Positions 53,897 through 62,596 of a stretch of DNA of 64,000 nucleotides are shown here, in pieces. The position numbers and the translations under genes were made by a program. This stretch comes from Acinetobacter shaoyimingii. GTDB taxonomy: Bacteria; Pseudomonadota; Gammaproteobacteria; Pseudomonadales; Moraxellaceae. Positions within the stretch are counted from its first letter, which is position 1. Each line of letters starts with the position of its first letter. The notes beneath the pieces are model-generated. The model did not search any database and was not told the origin of the DNA. It saw only the letters and a program-made list of their open reading frames with translations. Where the stretch lies: assembly GCF_011578045.1 (NCBI RefSeq), contig NZ_CP049801.1:1798001-1862000 (forward strand), given 5' to 3'.

Positions 53897-54826
53897 ATGA
53901 ATACTATGCATACTAAAAAATCTCAACATGTTCCAATGGATCTTGCACTTTTTCATCGTATCGATATCAACTTATATCCTTTGTTTATCGCAATCTATGA
54001 ACAAAATAGCATTTCTAAAGCTGCACAAATTTTGTTCATCACTCAATCTGCTGCCAGTCATGCCTTACAACGTTTGAGACAGCTTTTAAATGATGATCTG
54101 TTTGTGCGTTCTGGCAGTAAAATGCGTGCCACACCTTTTGCTGAGCAAATCTATCCTGCTGTAAAACATGCGTTGATTGCGATACAAAACATCAGTCAGC
54201 AAAAAAATAGTTTTGACCCACAGCAAATTCAACATTTAAAAATTGCTGTACATGATGAAATTGAGCCGATTATTTTTCCCAAATTGGTTCAACATTTTCA
54301 ATCGCTGAATATAGGTATCCAGTTTATAAGTATACGGTTGGATCGTAAAACTTTAGCTTCTGATCTAGCAGTTCAACAAATTGATTTTGCTTTTGATCTT
54401 GAACAAAATTTTGGTGAGAAAATTCAATTTCAACGTTTATTTGAAGATCAGTTTGTGGTGTGCTCACACATGCATGAGATGAATACAGAGATCTATTTAT
54501 CTGCCATGCATTTAGGTGTTTCTTCTCGTCGTACAGGTTTATTACTTGAGGATATTTACTTAAATCAAAAACAACTTTCTCGTGAAATTCTGTTGCGATG
54601 CCAACACTACTCAACTGCACTTCAAATTTTAGAACAGATTCCAAACAGTATTTTGACGATTCCTCAAAGTATTTTGAATAATTTAAATATATCCGATGCA
54701 CTAAAAATTTATGAATCACCTATTGAATTACCAAAGATTAGTCTTGGAATTTATTGGCATTTAAATATGAAAGAAAATTTAAGACATCGGTTTTTGGTGA
54801 AAGAAATTTCTAAAATTTTTGCTTAG
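53897..54826 (+). CDS. LysR family transcription regulator
   Basis: A 309-residue LysR regulator. The helix-turn-helix is at residues ~25-60 (NSISKAAQILFITQSAASHAL, QRLRQLLNDDLFVRSG). The effector domain follows (LKIAVHDEIEPIIFPKLVQHF and later). It is divergent from the acyl-CoA dehydrogenase gene, with a 93-base gap, and so is the likely regulator of that cluster. The start could be 53897 or the second ATG at 53903. Its inducer is presumably an acyl or hydroxyacyl compound, by inference. Confidence 0.9.
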   Translation: MNTMHTKKSQHVPMDLALFHRIDINLYPLFIAIYEQNSISKAAQILFITQSAASHALQRLRQLLNDDLFVRSGSKMRATPFAEQIYPAVKHALIAIQNISQQKNSFDPQQIQHLKIAVHDEIEPIIFPKLVQHFQSLNIGIQFISIRLDRKTLASDLAVQQIDFAFDLEQNFGEKIQFQRLFEDQFVVCSHMHEMNTEIYLSAMHLGVSSRRTGLLLEDIYLNQKQLSREILLRCQHYSTALQILEQIPNSILTIPQSILNNLNISDALKIYESPIELPKISLGIYWHLNMKENLRHRFLVKEISKIFA

Positions 54827-54923
54827 GCTATTTTGATGAGTAGGATTTTTTATTTATTTGCATTATGATATGCCTGCTTCAAATAAATTTAACTTTATAA
54901 ATACAATAACTTAAGGTATATAC

Positions 54924-55652
54924 ATGTCTTATTTAGAAACGAAAAATGTTCAAGATAACCCATTGTCTCATAAGGGTCGATTCAGTCGATTATCTTATTT
55001 GGCTTGGACATTTATCATATCGATCATTTATAGTGCTACGCTATTTCTTGTGCTTGGTGTTGGTGCACTCGCATTATTTAGCTCTGGTGCAGGTTTTGGC
55101 ATCGAAAATTTATTTTCAAGTGGCTTAGGCTATTTGGCTGTATTTTTATTTGTCATTGTCATCATTGCCTTCTTTGTGTTGTTGATTAATATCACTATAC
55201 GTAGATTACATGACCTCAATAAATCTGGATGGCTTGCTCTGTTGATGTTTGTTCCGCTGGTGAACATTGGTTTCTCGATCTATGTGTATTGTTTTAAAGG
55301 ACCGGCAGGTGCCAATAACTATGGCCCTGCCCGTCCTACGGAACAAGCTGAAAAATATCTTGGGGTTATTTACGCCATCTTCTTAGTGATTGTGATTTTT
55401 GCGTACGGCGTTGCGATTGTTGCTGTGCAAAAGTATAGAAATGCACCAAGTGACTTAACTACACTGGGTCAAAGTGAGCTTAACTATGAAGATTTAGGGT
55501 TAAGTGAAGAAGATATTCAGAATTTACAAGTTGATGAAACTTTGCCTGAGGATGCTGAATCTGAACTTCAAGTTGAATCAAATGAAGTCAGTGATGACGA
55601 AGCAGTTGCTGCGGCTGAAAGAGCTGCAGAAGCTGCGTTGCACGATGAGTAA
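54924..55652 (+). CDS. DUF805 membrane protein with acidic tail
   Basis: A 242-residue protein. The DUF805 part opens with GRFSRLSYLAWTFIISIIYSA, has NITIRRLHDLNKSGWLALLMFVPLVN (part) with its RRLHDLN motif near residue 92 and FKGPAGANNYGP near 128, and contains four membrane helices. A further helix at ~150-172 is followed by a long acidic, Ala/Glu-rich cytoplasmic or periplasmic tail of ~70 residues, which is an addition to the basic family. Function of DUF805 is unknown. It stands alone and ends in a two-way terminator shared with the cyd genes. Confidence 0.85.
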   Translation: MSYLETKNVQDNPLSHKGRFSRLSYLAWTFIISIIYSATLFLVLGVGALALFSSGAGFGIENLFSSGLGYLAVFLFVIVIIAFFVLLINITIRRLHDLNKSGWLALLMFVPLVNIGFSIYVYCFKGPAGANNYGPARPTEQAEKYLGVIYAIFLVIVIFAYGVAIVAVQKYRNAPSDLTTLGQSELNYEDLGLSEEDIQNLQVDETLPEDAESELQVESNEVSDDEAVAAAERAAEAALHDE

Positions 55653-55699
55653 ATCAGTTTAAGCAGATTTATAATTGAATCTTTACTTAGGCTATTTGT

Positions 55700-55725
55700 A
55701 AAAGAGGCTCTTATGAGCCTCTTTT
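55700..55725. terminator. Two-way terminator between DUF805 and the cytochrome bd operon
   Basis: AAAAGAGGCTC (55700-55710) pairs perfectly with GAGCCTCTTTT (55715-55725) around TTAT. The T-rich side serves DUF805 and the A-rich side serves the convergent oxidase operon. Confidence 0.9.
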
Positions 55726-55732
55726 TATATAC

Positions 55733-55840
55733 TTAATAAGCGATTTGTATAAGCCATCTAAAAAAACCTGCGATAACAGCGAGCGCCATAAATCCAGCAA
55801 GCCACAGCAATATGAACCATTGAGCTTGAGATAGTTTCAT
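55733..55840 (-). CDS. DUF2474 small membrane protein of cytochrome bd (CydX-like)
   Basis: A 35-residue frame from ATG 55840 to TAA 55733 encodes a single-helix protein: MKLSQAQWFILLWLAGFMAL, then AVIAGFFRWLIQIAY. The W-x-x-L-L-W-L-A-G pattern and the Arg after the helix match DUF2474. AGGAGA precedes the start. The gene lies 14 bases downstream of subunit II, where this family is usually found. By analogy with CydX it likely stabilises the oxidase. This gene is short and easy to miss. Confidence 0.82.
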   Translation of the reverse strand: MKLSQAQWFILLWLAGFMALAVIAGFFRWLIQIAY

Positions 55841-55854
55841 CTATCATCTCTCCT

Positions 55855-56862
55855 TTAGTGATATCCTTCGTCACCCATTCTGACTTTATCTCTAAACACC
55901 CAGTACGATAGACCTGTATAAATCAAGATAATAGGAATCAAAATAAGTGCACCAATGAGAGCAAACAGCTGACTGCTTTCAGGTGCTGCAGCTTCCCAAA
56001 TAGTCACCGATGGCGGAATAATATAAGGCCATAAACTGATCATAAAACCTGTATAAGCTAAAAATACCAAAGCCAATGACCAGATAAATGGACTTAATTC
56101 ATCACGTTTTTTACATGCTCTGAGTACCAAGAAGGTAAATAGCACCACTAAAATAGGTACAGGACTAAAATAAAAAATGTGTGGCTGACTAAACCATCTT
56201 TCTGCGATTTCAGGATGTTGTAATGGTGTGTATAAACTTACTGCAGCAAAAGTCAGAAATAAGATGATGATGAGTTTCGGCATGAGTTGATACATTCTAT
56301 CTTGTAGATCATGATCCGTTTTGAAAATTAACCAACCACAACCTAATGCCGCATATAAAATAATCACGGCAAAACCTGTAAACAGACTAAAGGGCGTCAA
56401 CCAGTCAAAACCTCCACCTACATAAACATGATTTTCAACTTTAATTCCCTGAATATAAGCACCTAGAATCACCCCCTGTAAAAAACTTGCCAATACCGAG
56501 CCTGAAATAAATGCTTTATCCCAAAAATGCCGACTACGATCACTGGCTTTAAATCTAAATTCGAAAGCCACACCTCGGAAAATAAGCGCAATCACCATTA
56601 AAATAATTGGCAAATACAAAGCAGACAAAACGGTCGCATAGACCATTGGAAATGCTGCATATAAAGCGGCTCCACCTAAGACCATCCAAGTTTCATTGCC
56701 ATCCCAGACAGGTGCAACGGTGTTCATCAGCACATCGCGTTCTTGCTGTTGTTTAAACAATGGAAATAAAATACCAATCCCTAAATCGAAACCATCTAAA
56801 ACAACATAGATAAATACACCAACGGCGATAATAACAACCCAAATCAGAGATAAATCAATCAT
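55855..56862 (-). CDS. cydB: Cytochrome bd-type ubiquinol oxidase subunit II
   Basis: A 335-residue inner membrane protein with about eight helices. Family blocks: VFIYVVLDGFDLGIGILFPLF, VAPVWDGNETWMVLGGAALYAAFP (part), GVILGAYIQGIKVENHVYVGG and the C-terminal YTGLSYWVFRDKV. It pairs with subunit I, whose stop overlaps its start by 4 bases (56859-56862). The oxidase gives high-affinity, cyanide-tolerant quinol oxidation without proton pumping. CioB is the alternative name. Confidence 0.94.
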   Translation of the reverse strand: MIDLSLIWVVIIAVGVFIYVVLDGFDLGIGILFPLFKQQQERDVLMNTVAPVWDGNETWMVLGGAALYAAFPMVYATVLSALYLPIILMVIALIFRGVAFEFRFKASDRSRHFWDKAFISGSVLASFLQGVILGAYIQGIKVENHVYVGGGFDWLTPFSLFTGFAVIILYAALGCGWLIFKTDHDLQDRMYQLMPKLIIILFLTFAAVSLYTPLQHPEIAERWFSQPHIFYFSPVPILVVLFTFLVLRACKKRDELSPFIWSLALVFLAYTGFMISLWPYIIPPSVTIWEAAAPESSQLFALIGALILIPIILIYTGLSYWVFRDKVRMGDEGYH

Positions 56863-58298
56863 TGTTTAGGCTCCTTCTGCTCAGGATCTTCTGCATCTTC
56901 TGTAAACGTGCTAAGTGGGCGTTTAGATGCCTGAATCACAGTTGCATCGTCATGAGTATCATTGACCGATGAATGTATGAATTGTGGACCTAGATGCATC
57001 AGTTTCAACATGTAATAAATCCCCACACCAAAGACCACACAATAAACCACCACAAAAATAATCAGCGTGAATCCTACTTGCTCAGCAGATACAGGTGATA
57101 ACGCATCCTTAGTCCTCATCACGCCATAAACCACCCAAGGCTGACGACCGACTTCTGTGGTAAACCAACCCGCTAAAAGTGCAATAAATCCAGCTGGTCC
57201 CATGAGTACAGCAAAACGTTGTAGCCACTTATTCTCAAAAAGTTTGCCATCTTTACGCTGAAATAAAGCAAATAAAGCGAGCAGAATCATTAGAACGCCT
57301 AATCCCACCATGATTCTAAAACTCCAGAACACAATAAGTGAGTTCGGTCGATCTTCAGGTGCAAACTCTTTGAGTCCTAAGACTTTGCCATCGAGTGTGT
57401 GGGTCATAATTAAACTGCCCAGATTGGGAATACCAATGGCATATTTGGTTTCTTCTGCTTGCATATCTGGAATACCAAATAAATAAAGCGGCATACCTTC
57501 ATCATGATTGGTTTCCCAATGTCCCTCAATCGCAGCAAGTTTGGCAGGTTGATGTTTTAAGGTATTTAAACCATGCAAGTCACCAATAAACATTTGTAAT
57601 GGTGCGAGTACCAAAAGCATCCAAAGCGCCATGGAGAATGATGTTTTGACCAATGCATCACGACGTCCTTTGAGTAAATGCCAAGCTGAAGTTGCAGCGA
57701 CCAAAAGCGCAGAAACTAAAAATGCGGCCGCAGCCATATGCATCAATCGATATGGAAATGAAGGGTTGAAAACAATGGCAAACCAGTCTTGTGGCACAAT
57801 AATGCCATTTTCAATTAAAAACCCTTGAGGTGTCTGCATCCAACTGTTTGAGGACAAAATCCAAAACATCGATATACATGTCCCGATCGCCACCATACAG
57901 GTTGCAAAGAAGTGTGCTCTCGGTCCAACACGCCCCCAACCAAATAACATAATGCCAAGGAAACCAGCCTCTAAGAAAAAGGCACTTAAAACCTCATACG
58001 TCAGTAATGGTCCAGTGACACTTCCTGCCACACGTGAAAACTCACTCCAATTGGTTCCGAACTGATAACTCATCACCACACCAGAGACCACACCCATACC
58101 AAAGGCTATAGCAAATATCTTCACCCAAAATTTAAATAAATCTTGATAAATTGGATCTTTGGTCTTGAGCCATCGCCACTCTAAAACTGCTAGAAAACTG
58201 GCCAAACCAATCGAAATGGCAGGAAAAATAATATGGAAAGAGACCGTAAAGGCGAATTGTATACGTGCCAATTCAAGTGCTGTAAATCCAAGACTCAT
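56859..58298 (-). CDS. cydA: Cytochrome bd-type ubiquinol oxidase subunit I
   Basis: About 479 residues. The ATG at 58298 has an ideal GGAGG six bases upstream, so I reject the TTG at 58310. It contains the haem-ligand His in FTVSFHIIFPAISIGLASFL, the Glu-rich LLTYEVLSAFFLEAGFLGIML near residue 100, YRLMHMAAAAFLVSA with another haem ligand, and GRQPW in FTTEVGRQPWVVYGVMRT. Length and a short Q-loop suit the CioA (cyanide-insensitive) type. It forms an operon with subunit II and the DUF2474 gene and supports respiration at low oxygen or with poisoned haem-copper oxidases. Confidence 0.95.
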   Translation of the reverse strand: MSLGFTALELARIQFAFTVSFHIIFPAISIGLASFLAVLEWRWLKTKDPIYQDLFKFWVKIFAIAFGMGVVSGVVMSYQFGTNWSEFSRVAGSVTGPLLTYEVLSAFFLEAGFLGIMLFGWGRVGPRAHFFATCMVAIGTCISMFWILSSNSWMQTPQGFLIENGIIVPQDWFAIVFNPSFPYRLMHMAAAAFLVSALLVAATSAWHLLKGRRDALVKTSFSMALWMLLVLAPLQMFIGDLHGLNTLKHQPAKLAAIEGHWETNHDEGMPLYLFGIPDMQAEETKYAIGIPNLGSLIMTHTLDGKVLGLKEFAPEDRPNSLIVFWSFRIMVGLGVLMILLALFALFQRKDGKLFENKWLQRFAVLMGPAGFIALLAGWFTTEVGRQPWVVYGVMRTKDALSPVSAEQVGFTLIIFVVVYCVVFGVGIYYMLKLMHLGPQFIHSSVNDTHDDATVIQASKRPLSTFTEDAEDPEQKEPKQ

Positions 58299-58514
58299 AT
58301 CTGCCTCCAATGGATTTCAAATCGCTTTTTTATTACATCTAATAAGTGGCTTGTCTTTTGCTGAGCGAAAGCTTTAATGCAAAAACATGGTGACGCTTGT
58401 AAATCACGCCATTTCAATAGGTTTAAATACATTACCATTTGAATTGTCATTTGAATTCTCGTTATAAAATTTTAGTCATATTTGAGCGAATCAAATTGAT
58501 AGAAAACATTAGAA

Positions 58515-58940
58515 CTATTGAAATGGCGGGGCTCGGCCTTGAGGTAAAAGATAGAGTCGTTGTAAGGCGAAATAGATATTTTGCGCATTTTTTGCAAAAG
58601 CCATCATTCGAACTTTGATTCTAACCTGTACTTCCTTAATGCCAATTTCAGGTGTGACAACCAGATTTCCATACAGAACACAATATTGACACTGATGATT
58701 TAAAGCCTGATGTTCGTGATCACTCTGTTTGGTTATTTCATACTGATAAATAGCATTTGGCTCTAGATGTTGATGAGCTGTTAAAACCCGTAATTCGTGA
58801 GTCACTTTCTGACAAACAGACTCAATCTGATAGTGCTTTGGTAATAATGGCTGTAAGAAAACCGAAAGCTGTAAAAGGATTGTTGCAAAAGCCAGCATTA
58901 ACCCGCTTATTCTGAACAAAATATTTTCTCGACTTCCCAC
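58515..58940 (-). CDS. DUF2946-like small exported or membrane protein
   Basis: About 141 residues. An N-terminal hydrophobic helix (LMLAFATILLQLSVFLQPLL) is followed by a polar middle with HQCQYCVLYG, the C-x-x-C/His pattern typical of DUF2946. Family knowledge: such proteins are often near copper or TonB genes and are thought to bind metal; function is unproven. The start is uncertain: a GTG at 58940 lacks a clear ribosome site, and an ATG at 58898 and a TTG between them are alternatives. No partner gene is adjacent, as it sits between cydA and a MarR gene. Confidence 0.6.
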   Translation of the reverse strand: MGSRENILFRISGLMLAFATILLQLSVFLQPLLPKHYQIESVCQKVTHELRVLTAHQHLEPNAIYQYEITKQSDHEHQALNHQCQYCVLYGNLVVTPEIGIKEVQVRIKVRMMAFAKNAQNIYFALQRLYLLPQGRAPPFQ

Positions 58941-59136
58941 TTATACAGTTAAGACATACGACTGATTGGATGCTCTTCAATTCATTCGCTTATATCAGCT
59001 GTTTTAGGATTAAAAATACATGGATAGAACAACTTGAGACATTAAATTTTGCTCATCCTTTAATCACTATAGCCCATTGGTTTTTTTTTGAAAGCCATGC
59101 ACTATAAATCGCCTGAAAAGTTACAAATCTCAACGA

Positions 59137-59194
59137 TTGAATAAAAAACAAGCTCGGCGTATAGTAACGATAATTTAGTTACCCTAGTTAACTA
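59137..59194 (+). promoter_or_regulatory. Promoter and likely MarR operator of the marR-MFS pair
   Basis: TTGAAT (59137-59142) and TATAGT (59160-59165) are 17 bases apart, close to an ideal sigma70 promoter. The palindrome TAGTTAACTA (59185-59194) and a related TAGTTA copy at 59176-59181 follow at the expected transcript start. This fits autorepression by the MarR protein whose gene starts at 59197. No Shine-Dalgarno sequence is seen before that start. Confidence 0.6.
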
Positions 59195-59196
59195 TT

Positions 59197-59637
59197 ATGT
59201 CATCCAAAATCAAATATCGAACTGCACTGCTCCGTTGTGCTCGCCTGTTGAGTGATGAGCTGAATCATGTGCTCAGTCCATTTCAAATCAATTATTCATT
59301 GTGGCAAGTGATTTATGTGCTAAATGAAAAAACCGAATGTACCTCCATTGAACTTGCCCAATATTTAAATGTTTCAAAACCTTCTATTACCAAACGGATT
59401 CAGGTACTTGAACAATTAAATGTAATTGAACATGTGCATACTGAAGACAAACGCCAAAAAATGTTGAGATTAAATACTGAAGGTTTGCAACTGTATCAAC
59501 AATGTTCAGCTACGATTGATGACTACGAATTAGGGTTATTGCAAGATATAAATACCCATGATTTAGACGTGTCATTACAGACTTTAACCGAGTTAATGAG
59601 GATTTTAGAAAATACATCTGTTGGAGCACAATCATGA
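59197..59637 (+). CDS. MarR family transcription regulator
   Basis: A 146-residue MarR regulator: LLRCARLLSDELNHVLSPFQINYSLWQVIYVL (part), the recognition helix ECTSIELAQYLNVSKPSITKRIQVLEQL (part) and the wing VHTEDKRQKMLRLNTEG. It overlaps the next gene (MFS transporter) by 4 bases, so the two are translationally coupled. The expected role is repression of itself and the transporter until an inducer binds. Operator candidates lie directly in front of the start. Confidence 0.92.
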   Translation: MSSKIKYRTALLRCARLLSDELNHVLSPFQINYSLWQVIYVLNEKTECTSIELAQYLNVSKPSITKRIQVLEQLNVIEHVHTEDKRQKMLRLNTEGLQLYQQCSATIDDYELGLLQDINTHDLDVSLQTLTELMRILENTSVGAQS

Positions 59638-60845
59638 GCGAAAACAAACAACCACTCTGGACAAAAAACTTCATTTTGGTCAGTGCAATCAACTTCCAAC
59701 TGGTTTTGACGTTCTATCTTTTGGTGATTGTGATTGTTGGTTACTCTGTTGCTGAACTCGGGGCAACTACAGCGCAAGCAGGACTGGTATCTGGTCTATT
59801 TATCATTGGTACACTCGTTGGACGTTTTCTGGTCGGTAAGTTTTTAGAGCGCTTTGGACATCGAATGACCTTGATTACTGGTCTCATTGGTTTTTTACTG
59901 TTTTCTGGTTTGTATTTTATCAAACTGGATATTTCTATGCTGCTGATTGTGCGTTTTATGCATGGTTTTATGATGGGCATTGCCTCAACGGTTTTAGGAA
60001 CCATCATTGCACAGATTATTCCTGCCACACGGCGTGGTGAAGGTATTGGTTATTACAGTTTAAGTAGTACTGTCGGCACGGCAATTGGACCATTTCTAGC
60101 CATCTGGATGATGCTGCATTTGGGCTATCAAGCAATTTTCATTTTTTCGAGTGTTATTGCCTTAAGTTGTGTGATAGTCGGGCTTAATATTGGAGTTCCA
60201 AAAATTCAATCTGCTGAAAATAAATTGGAAACAGCTGTAAATGTTCAAAAGCCGAGTTGGATTTCACAATTTATTGAAGTGAAAGCTTTACCCATTTCTT
60301 TTATCATGCTGATTGCATCGATTTGCTATTCAGGTGTTTTATCGTTTATTAGTTTCTATGCCAAAGAAATTAACTTGGTCCAAACTGCATCTATGTTTTT
60401 CTTGATGTATGCCTTAGCGATTATGATTTCTCGTCCTTTTACTGGACCACTGCTCGATCGTAAAGGTGAAAATATCATTATGTATCCTGCCTTTGTGATT
60501 ATGGCACTTGGCTTATTTTTACTGAGTCAGGCGCATAGTCCTTGGATGCTGTTACTTAGTGCAGGTCTACTCGGTCTAGGCTATGGCAATATTCAATCTG
60601 TTTGCCAAACAGTTGCGGTGAAAAGTGCCAGTATTGAACGCATGGGCTTTGCCACTTCGACTTTCTTTATTTTCCTTGATGCAGGCTTAGGCTTTGGTCC
60701 TTATTTTATTGGAATCGCCTTAAACTATATTGGTTATTCACAGTTATATTTTTTTAGTGCCATTGGCGCAGCTTTATCGATGATCGTCTATTTCTTTTTA
60801 CATGGTAGAAAGGCATCGATAAAGAACCAACTGAAAGCAGCATAA
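59634..60845 (+). CDS. Major facilitator superfamily transporter
   Basis: A 403-residue protein with 12 membrane helices. MFS motif A-like GRFLVGKFLERFGHRMTLITG lies between helices 2 and 3, and the related SRPFTGPLLDRKGENI lies between helices 8 and 9. IIAQIIPATRRGEGIGYYSLSSTVGTAIGP (parts) fits the drug/metabolite efflux type similar to YwoG or YfmO. Coupling to a MarR regulator suggests efflux of a toxic or phenolic compound; the substrate is unknown. A terminator follows at 60918. Confidence 0.9.
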   Translation: MSENKQPLWTKNFILVSAINFQLVLTFYLLVIVIVGYSVAELGATTAQAGLVSGLFIIGTLVGRFLVGKFLERFGHRMTLITGLIGFLLFSGLYFIKLDISMLLIVRFMHGFMMGIASTVLGTIIAQIIPATRRGEGIGYYSLSSTVGTAIGPFLAIWMMLHLGYQAIFIFSSVIALSCVIVGLNIGVPKIQSAENKLETAVNVQKPSWISQFIEVKALPISFIMLIASICYSGVLSFISFYAKEINLVQTASMFFLMYALAIMISRPFTGPLLDRKGENIIMYPAFVIMALGLFLLSQAHSPWMLLLSAGLLGLGYGNIQSVCQTVAVKSASIERMGFATSTFFIFLDAGLGFGPYFIGIALNYIGYSQLYFFSAIGAALSMIVYFFLHGRKASIKNQLKAA

Positions 60846-60917
60846 ATTGCATGATCCGATGAAAACAAAGATAAGCAAAAAGGTAAGCTAAAAAGATAAA
60901 CAAAATAATAGTGCTAT

Positions 60918-60960
60918 AAAAAATCCCATGAGGTCATTTCAACTGGCATGGGATTTTTTA
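60918..60960. terminator. Terminator between the MFS gene and the nitroreductase gene
   Basis: AAAAAATCCCATG (60918-60930) pairs perfectly with CATGGGATTTTTT (60947-60959) around a 16-base loop. It serves the MFS gene on plus and the nitroreductase gene on minus. Confidence 0.85.
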
Positions 60961-60994
60961 TTAATATGGCTTTAAACGTATTTAAATGGTTTTT

Positions 60995-61597
60995 TTATTT
61001 AAACACTTTAAAACGTTCAGCATCATCGATATATGATTTTGGCGCAGGTTCACCTTCAATTGAACCAAACACGATTTGCGCACGTAGCTTCCAGTTTTCA
61101 GGCACATTCCATTCTGCGTGAACTTCTGCATCAACCACTGGATTATAATGTTGTAGCGATGCACCAACGCCATCTGCATGTAAAGCTGACCACACTGCAA
61201 ATTGTGCGATTGCAGTTGAATGTTCAGACCAGATTGGGAAGTTTTCTGCATAGAGTGCAAATTTGTCTTGTAAGCCTTGAATCACGTCTTGGTCTTCGAA
61301 GAATAATACTGTGCCTACGCCTGCGGCAAAGCTATCCATTTTCGCAGCTGTTTTTGCCGCTGCTGCTTCATCTGTTGCATAAGATTTTAATTTTTCTTTG
61401 ACAAAGCCCCAAAACTTTTCATGTTCTGCATTAAATAGAATCACCGCACGTGAAGATTGCGAGTTAAATGACGATGGGCTTTGTTTGATTGCATTTTGAA
61501 TCAAATCAGTGAGGTATTCTGGTGTGTGTTCTACATTTTTACCAATGGCGTAGATGGTACGGCGTTTATTAATTAAATCTAAAAACTGATTCGACAT
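60995..61597 (-). CDS. Nitroreductase family protein
   Basis: A 200-residue FMN oxidoreductase of the fungal/bacterial Frm2-like nitroreductase branch. The start MSNQFLDLINKRRTIYAIGK is typical, with Arg residues contacting FMN. SPSSFNSQSSRAVILFNAEHEKFW is the second block, and LHADGVGASLQHYNPVVDAEV the third, ending in RAQIVFGSIEGEPAPKSYIDDAERFKVFK (part). It is expected to reduce nitro or quinone compounds with NAD(P)H. It has its own promoter region and no operon partner. Confidence 0.9.
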   Translation of the reverse strand: MSNQFLDLINKRRTIYAIGKNVEHTPEYLTDLIQNAIKQSPSSFNSQSSRAVILFNAEHEKFWGFVKEKLKSYATDEAAAAKTAAKMDSFAAGVGTVLFFEDQDVIQGLQDKFALYAENFPIWSEHSTAIAQFAVWSALHADGVGASLQHYNPVVDAEVHAEWNVPENWKLRAQIVFGSIEGEPAPKSYIDDAERFKVFK

Positions 61598-61837
61598 TCT
61601 TGGAAATCCTTGAATATATACTCGGGGAAATACAATACTTCATGTGAATATTCATTAGTTAAATTAAACAACTGAAGATTTTTCAATCTTCTTCACATGA
61701 GGGTTTTCATCGTATTTGGCTATTTTTGCAAATAAAATATGCAGAAATTAAGCCAAACGCGATGTAGTGAATTGATCATAAACATTTTATCTGGATTTGC
61801 TTTGCATTTATTTATCAAAACATATCATCAGAATGAA

Positions 61838-61864
61838 AAAATCCCCCTAGATCAGGAGGATTGA
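61838..61864 (-). terminator. Terminator after the unknown minus-strand gene
   Basis: On the minus strand AATCCTCCT (61854-61862) pairs with AGGGGGATT (61840-61848, one G-U pair) and a T run follows. It is placed just after the stop at 61890. Confidence 0.78.
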
Positions 61865-61889
61865 ATGATTCTGTTTCGACTTGTCAGTT

Positions 61890-62381
61890 TTAAAACTTTG
61901 CCATCAAAACATTGTTCGATACATTATTTTTCCAAAGATCACGCAATGTTGGTAGATAGAACTTTTCACCGAGCTCCACCAGTTCAGCATCAATCAATGC
62001 ATGCGTTTCGTGCATGAATAAGTAATCCAGCTCCACTGTTGTAAGCTTTGGCTGTGCTTTGGCATAGCTTGCACGTTTTTGTTGTGCATTTTTCACCAAT
62101 TGATCGGCAAAGTTACGGTCTTTGTATTGGGTAATGGCGTTGAGTCGGAGTTCAATGATGCCCCAACCCGTAAGAAGCAATTTAAAGGTTTCAAAGTCTT
62201 TAGAGGTTGATTCCCATGTCATGTCCTCTAAGTTTTCATCTTTTGGAAGTACTGGCAATAACAGTTCCATGACACTTGGGAAAATCTTTTTGAAATTGAG
62301 AATAAATTTAACAGGATGCTCACCTGGATAGTCTTTGAATTGAACGTTTTTCTGAACATCTGTTAAATAAATATCGAGCAT
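61890..62381 (-). CDS. Hypothetical soluble protein, 163 residues
   Basis: I do not recognise the family. It is a soluble, mostly helical-looking protein (MLDIYLTDVQKNVQFKDYPG, later PSVMELLLPVLPKDENLEDM and LTTVELDYLFMHETHALIDA). No signal, membrane or metal motif is obvious. It stands alone on the minus strand with its own terminator. Composition and codon use look like core genes rather than recent import. Confidence 0.6.
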   Translation of the reverse strand: MLDIYLTDVQKNVQFKDYPGEHPVKFILNFKKIFPSVMELLLPVLPKDENLEDMTWESTSKDFETFKLLLTGWGIIELRLNAITQYKDRNFADQLVKNAQQKRASYAKAQPKLTTVELDYLFMHETHALIDAELVELGEKFYLPTLRDLWKNNVSNNVLMAKF

Positions 62382-62596
62382 TAAAAAATCCTTGGAGATA
62401 GCACTGTCTAATGTTCATGGGGGCTTATCATTTGAACACAACATGAAACAGACAGCTTAAAGAAGCGATGTGCATTTTAGCAAGTATGGCGTTTGAATCA
62501 ATGCCTATTCTTTACTGCAATCTTTGATCTCATAGATTTATGTGTTGAATTACTCTAATCTATATCAATGAACAATAATAATTCCAAAATATCAAA

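Noticed and set aside
58299-58310. Longer CydA start (TTG at 58310)
   Set aside because: The ATG at 58298 has an ideal GGAGG site and matches the family start MSLGFTALELARIQFA.
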